From Priapulus caudatus (taxonomy: Eukaryota; Priapulida; Priapulimorpha; Priapulimorphida; Priapulidae): 38,714 nt of DNA. A model generated the notes under the pieces. The model was not told the origin of the DNA. It searched no databases and saw only the letters and a program-made list of their open reading frames with translations. Shown here piece after piece: positions 1-9,000 of the stretch. Within the stretch, counting starts at the first letter, position 1. Each line of letters opens with the position of its first letter. A program made the position numbers and the translations under genes. The DNA is taken from the NCBI RefSeq assembly GCF_000485595.1, contig NW_014578605.1, positions 1 through 38,714 on the forward strand. The letters run 5' to 3'.

Positions 1-159
1 GGGCCCGGGTGACGCGTTCGTTGGATTGAAAGAATGTAATCATGATGAAGCCATTGAATGAATGAAAGTGAAGATGAATGATAATCAGTGGTTGACATGA
101 CATCCCAATTTTCGTTTTGGATTTCACTCTAGGCTGAGGATTGATCATGATATACATCA

Positions 160-330
160 TCAACACCCAAGAGGCATGATGGAGAGCCCTCAAGCGAGCC
201 TCTTCATCATCCCTTTTAAGGGTTGTGATTTTTAGTGGAGCTTCTCCATCATGCCTCTTAAGGGTGTTGATTTTTAGTGTGAGCTCCCCATCATGCCTCT
301 TAAGGGGTGTGATTATAGGAGCGTGAAAAG
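160..330. repeat. 42-bp tandem repeat, three copies plus an inverted copy
   Basis: Units beginning CATCATGCCTCTTAAGGG start near 205, 247 and 289, a constant 42-bp step. A reverse-complement fragment (CAACACCCAAGAGGCATGAT) lies at 161-180, so the block can fold back on itself. Confidence 0.8.
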
Positions 331-399
331 ACCCCTATGGTGTCCTAGGGGAGTCATTAGTAGTCCTCATGTACTCTTCAAATCTGACAGCCTGGAATG

Positions 400-590
400 T
401 AGTGTTGTGTGTCACTGACACTGTCTGTGAGTATGTGTAGTGGTACTGGTAGTGACTAGTGACAATACTAGTGTATCACTGTAAAAGTGTAATCAGTGAC
501 TAATGACAGTCTGACAGTATCCCTATCACTGATAGTATCAGTGTCACTCAGTGTCACTGCCAGTGACTGTGAGTGCGAGTAACTTGTTTC
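400..590. repeat. Low-complexity AGTGAC/CACTG-rich sequence
   Basis: Irregular repeats of AGTGAC, CACTGT and ACTAGTG fill this stretch. There is no gene and no regular period. Confidence 0.6.
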
Positions 591-628
591 TCTAACAATC
601 TAGGATGACGGAAATGTAATATATCATG

Positions 629-985
629 CAGGGTGCGAAATTAATGGGAGTCCGGAGTCAAATACTCCCTGATTTACTGTCGGACTCCCTGATTTAAATA
701 TATACACGAAGTCCGTGTGACTCCCCTGAAAATTCTGCCATACTAACTAGTTCGTTCCGGAGCACCGGCCTCGCGGAATTACTGTATTTTTGTCAGCTAT
801 ATATGCCAAAGAAATTTGTGCAGCAGATGTGCAACTGCATGAATCTTAAAAATAAGCACATGCCGTTATTGTTAATATCTTTAATTTTGAACCTCAGACT
901 GCGGACTCCCTCATTTTGCTGCGGACTTTTTTGAGGGTTGGGAGTCTGTTGGACTCCCTTGTTCAAAAGTTAATTTCTACCCCTG
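629..985. mobile_element. hAT-like MITE with 5-bp target duplication
   Basis: The left end CAGGGTGCGAAATTAA and the right end, read on the minus strand, CAGGGGTAGAAATTAA form imperfect terminal inverted repeats starting CAGGG, typical of hAT elements. Both ends are flanked directly by TCATG (624-628 and 986-990). The interior repeats GGACTCCC and its complement several times. There is no open frame, so it is non-autonomous. A 5-bp duplication is shorter than the usual 8 bp of hAT elements, but some hAT groups are reported to make 5-bp duplications. Confidence 0.7.
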
Positions 986-1234
986 TCATGACATTCTGAA
1001 AAACTCCTGCTTGCTTTTGAAAGATTCCATTTATAATGGAGTGATAGTAAGGTAATACATTAGTTGAGGGAAATAGAGGAAGAATTTGCAGGAGCTTACA
1101 GGAACTTTCCCCCTTTCCCAACGTTCTCCACCCTTTATTTGCACACAGGAATGTATGGGCTGCAGTAAATACAGCAAAATAATAGTAGTGTAGTAATAGT
1201 AGTATAGTAGTTGTAAGTATTTATTGGTTTTTAC

Positions 1235-1246
1235 TTTTATTTGCAG
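1235..1246 (+). promoter_or_regulatory. Candidate 3' splice site in the PFDN4 5' leader
   Basis: A pyrimidine-rich run ending in tttgcag lies about 90 bases before the PFDN4 start codon. It could be the acceptor of an intron in the untranslated leader. No matching donor can be identified without a transcript, so this is tentative. Confidence 0.3.
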
Positions 1247-1334
1247 CAATTTATTGGCAAACGTGAGCTCAACTTCGAGACTTGTGTCGTTGATGTGCAT
1301 ACTAACCTGGACATAGCAAACGGAAATCACTGCC

Positions 1335-1757
1335 ATGGCCACTATAACGACGAAACCAGCCGGTGCATTGGACCCGAGCGCGGACATACAGGTGTCGTAC
1401 GAGGACCAGCAGAAGATAAATAAATTTGCGAGACAGAATATGCAACTGCAGGAGCTGAATGATGAACTAGAGCGAAACAAGAAGCAGCTGCAGAACCTAG
1501 AAGATGCTGCCGATGATCTCCTGCTAGTGATGGATGAAGACGAGCTGATCCCTTACAGAGTCGGCGAAGTCTACGTCAACCAGACGCTGACGGAAACGCA
1601 GGAGATGATCGAGTCTGCCAAGGCAGAAAAGCAGAAGGAGATAGAGGAAATAAATCGCAAGTCTGCAGCAATAAACGTGATTCTGTCTGGTTTGAAAGTA
1701 CAGCTGTACGCACGGTTCGGCACCAACATTAATTTGGAACCAGAAGCCGATGATTAG
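1335..1757 (+). CDS. PFDN4: Prefoldin subunit 4 (PFDN4), single coding exon
   Basis: This encodes a 140-residue beta-type subunit of prefoldin, the cytosolic hexameric co-chaperone that passes unfolded actin and tubulin to the CCT chaperonin. The protein matches animal PFDN4 along its whole length: YEDQQKINKFAR at residues 22-33, KKQLQNLEDA at 49-58, LIPYRVGEV at 71-79 and LKVQLYARFGTNINLE at 120-135. Human PFDN4 is 134 residues, so this is full length. The layout is the family's: an N-terminal coiled-coil helix, the central beta hairpins around IPYRVGEVYV, and a C-terminal helix. The ATG sits in a good context (gccATGG) and an in-frame TAG lies 21 bases upstream, so the start is well fixed. 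There is no intron in the coding part, although the human gene is split. A possible acceptor (tttgcag, ending at 1246) suggests an intron in the 5' leader. I see no AATAAA in the 350 bases after the stop. It could be the native gene after intron loss or an intact retrocopy; the lack of any lesion indicates selection. Confidence 0.95.
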   Translation: MATITTKPAGALDPSADIQVSYEDQQKINKFARQNMQLQELNDELERNKKQLQNLEDAADDLLLVMDEDELIPYRVGEVYVNQTLTETQEMIESAKAEKQKEIEEINRKSAAINVILSGLKVQLYARFGTNINLEPEADD

Positions 1758-2141
1758 ACTCAGGAACACTATTATTGTTTGTTGTGTGCTTGTAACACCA
1801 TTATTGCAGTGTAATATATCAGCTATCCATGTGCAAGTGACTTGGAATGTCAGTTATTTTAACTGTACGCTTTAGCTTTTTTGTCTAAATATTATACCGG
1901 TTCTGCATTGATTTGGAAGTGATCAGCTAAGGATTTTGTGAATCTTGTTTCACATTCGCAAATTTCTAAATTAATGCGTTATTCCAATCCATACATGAAG
2001 AAATGTGTTTTGATAAGCTAAAGTATGTCAACATTGTAAATGCAGAGGAATGTCTGTTATTTTGGCTAAAATTTTATTACTTGCCGTTGACCTTATTGGC
2101 ATTGAAAGGATTATATCCTGTAATTTTGCATTAATTGTATC

Positions 2142-2745
2142 CCCCGCGACGAAGTCGGCGGGATACTATTAGTTTCATGCTCCCATCTGCCGCCGCTCGT
2201 CCGCTGCAGAGATTTCCCTTCCGCATCTATAACTCGACCCCTAATTGACCTAGCATGACCAAACTTGTGATACTTACACCATCTTGGGGAGAAGGTGTGC
2301 AGAGTACCAAAACACCAGGTCACTGCGACCTTTATTTGACCTTTACCTTAATCATATTTCCCTTCCGCTCTCTAACTCGGCCCTAATTGACCTAGCGCTA
2401 CCAAACTTGTATACTTACACATCTTGGGGAGAAAGTGAGCAGCGTACAAAACCCGGTCACTGCGACCTTTATTTTACCTTTACTTTGACCTTGATCACAT
2501 CTTCGTTTCGCTCTATAACTCGACCCTAATTGACCTAGCGTGACCAAACTTGGTATACTTTAACACACATCTTGTGGAGAAGGTGTGTCGCGTATCGAAA
2601 CCCGCTCACTGCAACCTTTATTTGACATTGACCTTGACCTTGACCTTCATCATATTTCCCTTCCGCTCTACAACTTAGCCCCTAATTGACCTAGCACGAC
2701 CAAACTTCGTATACTTACACATCTTAGGGAGAACACGGGGGATAC
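2142..2745. repeat. Dispersed repeat with ~145-bp internal tandem units
   Basis: Four copies of a unit containing CTAATTGACCTAGC, CCAAACTT and ACACATCTTGGGGAGAA begin near 2241, 2383, 2526 and 2682 (steps of 142, 143 and 156 bp), separated by GACCTT-rich sequence. The left edge has CCCCCGCGACGAAGTCGGCG and the right edge has GGGGGATAC, an inverted pair suggesting a non-autonomous element that expanded internally. Confidence 0.75.
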
Positions 2746-2784
2746 ATGATGTAGTTGGCGACAACTGCCCTTTCTAGTTATATT

Positions 2785-2855
2785 TACCTCCGCCAACGAG
2801 GTAATGTAATCGGTCTCGTGTGTGTGTTCGTGTGTGTGTTCGTGTGTGTGTGTAG
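2785..2855. repeat. ACCTCCGCCAACGAGGT repeat end with (GT)n tract
   Basis: A short inverted motif (ACCTCCGCCAACGAGGT) is followed by CGGTCTCGTGTGTGTGTTCG. The same ACCTCCGCCAA start recurs at 30010 next to another microsatellite, so this is probably one end of a dispersed repeat family that seeds simple repeats. Confidence 0.5.
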
Positions 2856-2879
2856 CCACTAGTTGTTGGGCGCGATCGA

Positions 2880-2998
2880 TTCAGCAGCAGCTCGCCTTAG
2901 GGCGTCGAGTCAGCAGCAGCTCGCCTTAGGGTGTCCAGTCAGGCAGCAGCTCGCCTTAGGGCGTCCAGTCAGCAGCAGCCAGCAGCGAGCCAGCTGTT
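2880..2998. repeat. 29-bp minisatellite, three to four copies
   Basis: A unit containing CAGCAGCAGCTCGCCTTAGG followed by GCGTC-AGT repeats three times and then decays into a CAGCAGC-rich tail. Confidence 0.8.
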
Positions 2999-3446
2999 AT
3001 ACACATGTATAACATGTTACACGCTCGTGGAGGTATGCACTCTCCGTGAGTGCCCTCTGTCTAGTTGTAAACTGTACCAAGCTCTATCTTCTTGATATGT
3101 ACAGTCAAACACACGTTTGGCAGTGAGCAGACAACTTTATAGGATGGACACCTGTCTATAAAGGATGCTTGGCATTTCTTCTGAGTGGCAGTTAAATAGT
3201 GAAACCAGCTCAATAGAACAGACACCAACACTAACAGACCCATAGAGTACACTGTTGCTATTTTCCCTTGAGTGAACCTTTGTATACATAATAAACTGTA
3301 TATTGAAATAAACCATGCCTCAGCTTCAGAATATGATAGATGTCTTTGTTGTATGTAGGCCCTACTGTATATAATTATTGTATATCATTTTTGTACCAGT
3401 GCTTTCTCTTACCCTAAAAGATTATGTTTATAATTATATATGTATA

Positions 3447-3479
<33 letters not shown>

Positions 3480-3753
3480 CAAGGAACTGGAACGAACAAG
3501 GACAGAGCCTGACATTGATCAGTTATAGATGAAACTGTGCATTACATTAGGGGGTTAGATAGGGGCAGGCTAGATTGACAGACGCAAAAACCTCAGTTTG
3601 AGAAGGTTCAAGTGTGTCTGACAAAGTAATAGTAGTAACCAACATTTGGTAACAGAATGCAACGAATTGTTTTCTGCAAAGCCAGGGGATATTCGTTTTG
3701 ATGCGACTAACAGCTTGACATGCAAAAAAACGGATAAAAAAGGGGGTATGGCC
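2999..3753. other. Gene-free interval with a (TA)n tract
   Basis: I see no supported gene. An AT/TATATG microsatellite lies at about 3427-3479. A 63-codon minus-strand frame at 3061-3252 begins with a hydrophobic stretch but has no recognisable family and no supporting signals. Confidence 0.5.
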
Positions 3754-4158
3754 CAGTGATGCAGTGGAGGGTATACTTATGTATACGCCGTATACTTGAA
3801 AAAAAGGACATTTTTGGGTATACGCACGTTACACGTATACCTAAAAAAAAATAATTAAGCTATAAATACAAAAAATAAAATAAATGTAGACTAGTAGATC
3901 TACGAATTATGAAAATCGTCGACATTCATACGCTGCGCGTGGTGTTCCATAGAATTCATTTGTGTTGGCTATCCATATACGCGACTAACTTGTGACAAAT
4001 CAAACGTATTATCGACATTGATGATTGCGCATCCGCCTCCAAGGGCCGGCGGGGCGCACGTGGCGCGCGGCGCCCAGGCTATGCCAGTGTAGCGGTTTTG
4101 CTCTGTGCGACTGAACCGTGACTGTATGTTTACCGTATATGTCATTTCTGTCTAGGGG

Positions 4159-4166
4159 TATAAAAG
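4159..4166 (+). promoter_or_regulatory. TATA-box-like motif inside the 3754-5575 element
   Basis: TATAAAAG preceded by GGGG looks like a core promoter TATA box and lies in the unique-looking half of the element. No downstream open frame or transcript signal supports it, so it may be chance or a relic of a retroelement promoter. Confidence 0.25.
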
Positions 4167-4398
4167 GTGTCACTGCCGCGTGTAAAACCAGCCTACAAAT
4201 TAGATCGATATAGCTATAGTTATAATACGTGTGCCGTGGTGTCGATGCGTAGATACTAGATAGAGAACGAAACTAAGTGATAGAGAGTAGGAACAATGAG
4301 TTATAATTAGGTAACCGAACTGATAAATCTTTAATACGTACGGTATAAACAAGGTACAGGGAATTACAGTGTTTCCTCTTATAATACGTACAGCACGT

Positions 4399-5275
4399 CA
4401 GAGGCGCCGAAAGTGGGGGGGGGGCGCCCCTCTAATCCAAAAGGGAGGGGGCAAAACCAAAACCCCCCCCCCCAAAAAAAAGAAGAAGAGTGGGAAATAA
4501 AAATAAAATGTATGAGCTATGACTTGGTAATTCTAACGTTCAAAAACTAATTTATAAATCCATTTTGAGTTTTCGCTGCGCGCTTTGCGTGATTGACGCT
4601 CACGTCGCACACACGCGCTCACGCACACACGTCGCACATACGCGCTCACGCACACACGTCACACACATGCGCTCACGCACACACGTCGCACACACGCGCT
4701 CACGCACACACGTCGCACATACGCGCTCACGCACACACGTCACACACACGCGCTCACGCACACATGCCGCACACACGCGCTCACGCACACACGCCGCACA
4801 TACGCGCTCACGCACCCACGTCGCACATACGCGCTCACGCACACACGTCGCACACACACGCTCACGCACACACGTCACACACACGCGCTCACGCACACAC
4901 GCCGCACACACGCGCTCACGCACACACGCCGCACATACGCGCTCACGCACACACGCCGCACACACGCGCTCACGCACACATGCCGCACATACGCGCTCAC
5001 GCACCCACGTCGCACACACGCGTTCACGCACACACGTCGCACATACGCGCTCACGCACACACGTCGCACACACATGCGCTCACGCACACACGTCGCACAC
5101 ACGCGCTCACGCACACACGTCGCACATACGCGCTCACGCACACACGTCGCACACACATGCGCTCACGCACACACGTCGCGCACACGCGCTCACGCCCACA
5201 CGATAAAAAAAATCGTGAGCCCCCTTAGGTCTTTGCCCCCCCCCCCCCAATCCAAAACTGCTTCCGGCGCGCCTG
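4399..5275. mobile_element. Nested hAT-like element with near-perfect 8-bp target duplication
   Basis: The left end CAGAGGCGCCGAAAG and the right end, on the minus strand, CAGGCGCGCCGGAAG are related terminal repeats, each followed inward by a long G run (C run at the right end). They are flanked by CAGCACGT (4391-4398) and CAGCTCGT (5276-5283), seven of eight bases the same. The interior is almost all minisatellite. Confidence 0.7.
4597..5203. repeat. ~24-bp minisatellite (CGCTCACGCACACACGTCGC)n
   Basis: About 25 tandem copies of a 24-bp unit, with variants ACATA/ACACA and GTC/GCC, fill the nested element. Because 24 is divisible by three and stops are absent, long frames run through it in several frames on both strands; none is a gene. 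Confidence 0.9.
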
Positions 5276-5923
5276 CAGCTCGTTAAATCACAGTATTACT
5301 TACTATAGTTCTAACTCCCAGATCGATCTCTAAATCCAACTTCTAAATCGAACCTCTTCTAAATCTCCCGTTTCTAGCTTTCTTCTAAGTCCCACTTGCA
5401 AGTTTTTAAATCTCCTGGTTATAAATCTGGTCAGGGTTGGGCCACTGGGAGGGGGGGCACTGTGTTTGTGAATCACCACCACGGCGCAGCGCCTCGTCGT
5501 TGGCTTGTTGCTTTGAGGACTGAGCTATCAGTGTAAGGGAGTATACCCAAAAAATGATTTACCACTACAACACTGGTGTGGTCAATCGTCAATCAAGTTG
5601 AGTAAAGACTTGCGTGTTTGCTATACCACTATTTTTTCAGTATCATAGTATTGAGTCTCTACGATTTAGCAGGGTATTCTATGTCTTCTATGATTCCCAG
5701 AAATTATAACTAAATTTTAAATCATGCATTGTTTCATTCTTGGAAATGGTCAACTGAATAAAGAACTGAACCGTGCGACTGAATCAGCGATTGACTTATA
5801 TGTTCTTTTCTTAACAGTGCTGCCATCTATGAAATGTTTTTGTTTTGCTCAATTTTTGTGTATCTCATGTCGTTTCATAATAAAACACAAAAAAGGTGGG
5901 GAATTATTGGCTGAAACAAGCAG

Positions 5924-6039
5924 ATGTCAATCGAAAAAATACGATCGGAGTGCACCGCGTTACCAAAGGGCTGGTACAAAGAGGAAGTAATACGACAATC
6001 GGGACTATCGGCCGGGAAGTCGGACGTGTATTATCACAG
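5924..6039 (+). CDS. MBD2/3: MBD2/3 coding exon 1 (N-terminal half of the MBD)
   Basis: It encodes residues 1-38 and two bases of codon 39. ALPKGWYKEEV and SGLSAGKSDVYY align directly with human MBD2/MBD3. The donor is ag|gtgaag after 6039 (phase 2) and joins the AG of a Ser codon to the C at 8789. The split falls just before the PDGKK loop of the MBD, a position where, from memory, other animal MBD genes also carry an intron. Confidence 0.93.
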
Positions 6040-9000
6040 GTGAAGCTCGTTCGCTGACGCGAACAATCGAATCGTTCACCTTTGCTTTAGCCCGAGTGCA
6101 AACCTCCGCTGTCGCCTAGACCACACGAATCTTTTTTCCTCTGTACTGTAATTATCACGGTACTTATTCAGTTCGTGTAGGATTATATCACATGCGTGTA
6201 GTCGTTATTGTGGCATCACATTTGTTTTTACTTTTAGACACTTGTCTAGCCATTTCCTTGGTCTACTGACGGTTGCCTTAACACTGAATGATACTAGTAG
6301 TAGTAGTAGTAGTACTACTAGTCCTACTAATACTACTACTACTACAAGTAACTACTGTTTAAACCCGGAATTACTAACACAAAATGAGGATAAAGGTCTA
6401 TACATTTCTGATTACAGTCCGACCTCCTTTATCCGGCCATCCGTTATCCGGAAATCTCGATTAACCGGCCGCGATCTCGCAATGTATGTTCTCTGTTTTT
6501 CATTTATTTCCACTTAAAAATCTCGCTCAAAACTCGCGCGATGTACCAACCGTACGTATGTTTGCGTGTGTGACCGCGCGCGCGCGCGCGCGTGTGTGTT
6601 GTCCGCTCGTGTCCGCTTAGATACAATAATGTAACCCAACAAGAGTAGGGTTACAACGCGAGCCTATTCTTTTCTTTGGAGGAGCCCCTGAGTGATTCAC
6701 TCAGAGCAGTTTTATGGTGCGTTTTTCAAGACTACAACTTCCAAACTGGGTTTATTCTAAACACGAACCTTTCTCCGCTATCCTGGGACTTACTATGTAT
6801 CACAATACTCTGTATTAAACTATTATAACCTGTTACAAAATTTCGAAGTGAGGAGCGGCGATATTTCGAGCGCCATTTCTGTTGACCTGTGACGTACAGA
6901 TTCCCAATGCACATAGCGTTCGGCTAACTTCGACTCCAACACACTCCAATATCAAATGTATCATGGGATGCCTGCTGTCAGTCATGGCGTTATGACGAAG
7001 TTAGCCGAACGCTATGCGCATTGGGAATCTGTATATCGCGTTGTAACCCTACTTTTGTTGGGTTACATTATTGTATCTAGTGTCCGCTATGCCTCCGGTA
7101 AAAATTTTGTTTCATTTCATTTGATTTCCATTTCGTATATAAACCATAAAACACGACAGTTTGTTACAAATAATCATAGCAACGAGTAAATACATTATCA
7201 CATGCATAAACCCTACTGAACTGCATAGAAATGCTTGAGCATAACTCTCATATCCGGCCAAATCCCATATCCGGATGGGTGCCGGTCTCGACGTGGCCGG
7301 ATAAAGGAGGTCGGACTGTATTAATACTGCTAATACTAATATAAATTATGTAGTACTTTGCTTGTGTGTATATGCATTTTCGTTTTCGCAGGTAACTGAA
7401 AAACGCAAACTAAACACAAAACGATTGTATGCTAAATGCAATAGTCTGTTCATCGAAAACTGCAACCAATAACTACGTGCACAAATTTGCATAAATGCAA
7501 ACAGTGTTAAGGTAACCATAATTCATGTAGTACTGGTAGAACATATTATAGTGTATTAATGCTCATTTAGTTAATGAAATAGCAATTGATCTGAAGGTAT
7601 GAAAGCAGAATTTTTTTTTATAGATTCTGCCTTTCCTCTACCTATTCCATGACTTTTGTAACGTCTTTTCGTAGTGTTTTGCTTTGTTTCATATTGTCTT
7701 GCTATTTTGCCTTGCATCTTTTTTTAGCCACCAAATATTAGTGTGATGGATGATTGTTATAGCATTTACTCAAGAATTAGATAGAAATACCAATTTGGTA
7801 GTAACTAGATTCACCGTAATTGTGCCACGTTGGTAACCTGTTTGTTAAAGCCGCACTATGCGCATCTACACTATAATTTCTCCAGTACTAGACTAGCAAA
7901 TACTTTGTGTCATGCAGAATCATACTACCTTATGACAAAATAAACTCTAGTTCCTCCCATTTCACTGCGCGTTGTCTTATAAAAGGCATTTGAAAATACC
8001 TCGAATGTTGTTAAAATTCTCTGATGTTGTTGACAGTTTCGCGTTGCTCTCCCAAGTGCAGCGGTGCTGCGGTACAGCGGTACTGGTGTAGCAAAGATAA
8101 AAACATGTGACGTCACCTAACCGCTTCAAGGATAAATTGTTTGGCAAACTTAACAAGTCGGCGTTGGCGCCAGATTACCAGATTTCGCACCTCTTTCTTG
8201 TGGGTTTTAAGCAAACGCGCAGTGAAATGGGAGGAACTAGAGTTTATTTTGCCATAAGGTAGTGTGATTATGCATGACACGAAGTATTTGCTAGTCTAGT
8301 ACTGGAGAAATTAGCGTTTGGATGCGCATAGTGCGGCTTTAATACCATTATTCATTTTACCAAGTTAATTGGGATAATCTAGCTTTCCATTCTACTGAAA
8401 TTGTAACGTTGTGCAAGCAAAAAACCTGTAACTATATGTACTATATACCCACAAAGCAGGCTACAAAAGCTACATAACGATCTAATTTATTAATATATGT
8501 GAAGTAGCTATGTATACCATATGATTATATGTCGTATGAAAGTTCATATTCAGAGTTTCTACCCACATTATAAATCATGCATTCCAATGAAAGAGCTAAC
8601 AGATGATTTCCTCCAATGCCACTACAATAGCTTTCAACACAACTGCATTTAATCACTTGAATTACGAAGTACATATTGCATTAGACACAAGTATTAGTGC
8701 CATGCATATTAACAGAAATACACCTGCCCAACTTGTTAGCAGTTGATCTACCCATTTGAAATTAAGATGAATGTTGTCTAAATTCCAGCCCGGACGGCAA
8801 AAAGATACGCAGCAAGCCACAGCTCGCGAGAGAAGTAGGAGACATGATTGATCTAAGTGCATTCGATTTCCGCACTGGAAGAATGCTTAGCGGTGTGCTC
8901 AGAAAGAGTAAGAGACTGAAAGGTATCTCAATGATAAATTTGCCGACATTCATGCACATGCGTATTAGTGTGACAGTAGTTGCCCGTGGTTAAAAAACAA

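Larger units (their letters stand above)
3754..5575. mobile_element. hAT-like non-autonomous element (host of a nested element)
   Basis: The left end CAGTGATGCAGTGG and the right end, on the minus strand, CAGTGTTGTAGTGG are terminal inverted repeats with two mismatches in 14. Flanking octamers GTATGGCC (3746-3753) and GTGTGGTC (5576-5583) agree at six of eight positions, consistent with a decayed 8-bp hAT target duplication. Inward of both ends is GGGTATAC-type sequence. There is no transposase frame. A second element occupies 4399-5275. Confidence 0.65.
6040..8788 (+). other. MBD2/3: MBD2/3 intron 1, carrying three transposon-like insertions
   Basis: This 2749-bp phase-2 intron separates the two halves of the MBD. 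It holds the pogo-like element at 6415-7318, the MITE nested in it at 6620-7077 and the TTAA foldback at 7849-8338, which together make up about half its length. A short (CG)n tract lies at 6577-6592. The other introns are 198, 254, 204 and 946 bp and carry no recognised repeat. Confidence 0.85.

Noticed and set aside
3061-3252. 63-codon minus-strand frame with a hydrophobic start, like a signal peptide
   Set aside because: It is too short, with no family resemblance and no transcript signals; possible but unsupported.
4159-4290. LTR retrotransposon promoter (TATAAAAG followed by unique sequence)
   Set aside because: No paired long terminal repeat, primer-binding site or polymerase/gag frame is present; kept only as a low-confidence motif.
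4565-5228. Long open frames of repeated His-Thr-Arg-Ser motifs on both strands
   Set aside because: They are translations of a 24-bp tandem repeat that lacks stops in several frames.
5724-5990. 88-codon frame overlapping MBD2/3 exon 1
   Set aside because: It is in a different frame from the recognised MBD and ends inside the exon; a shadow frame.
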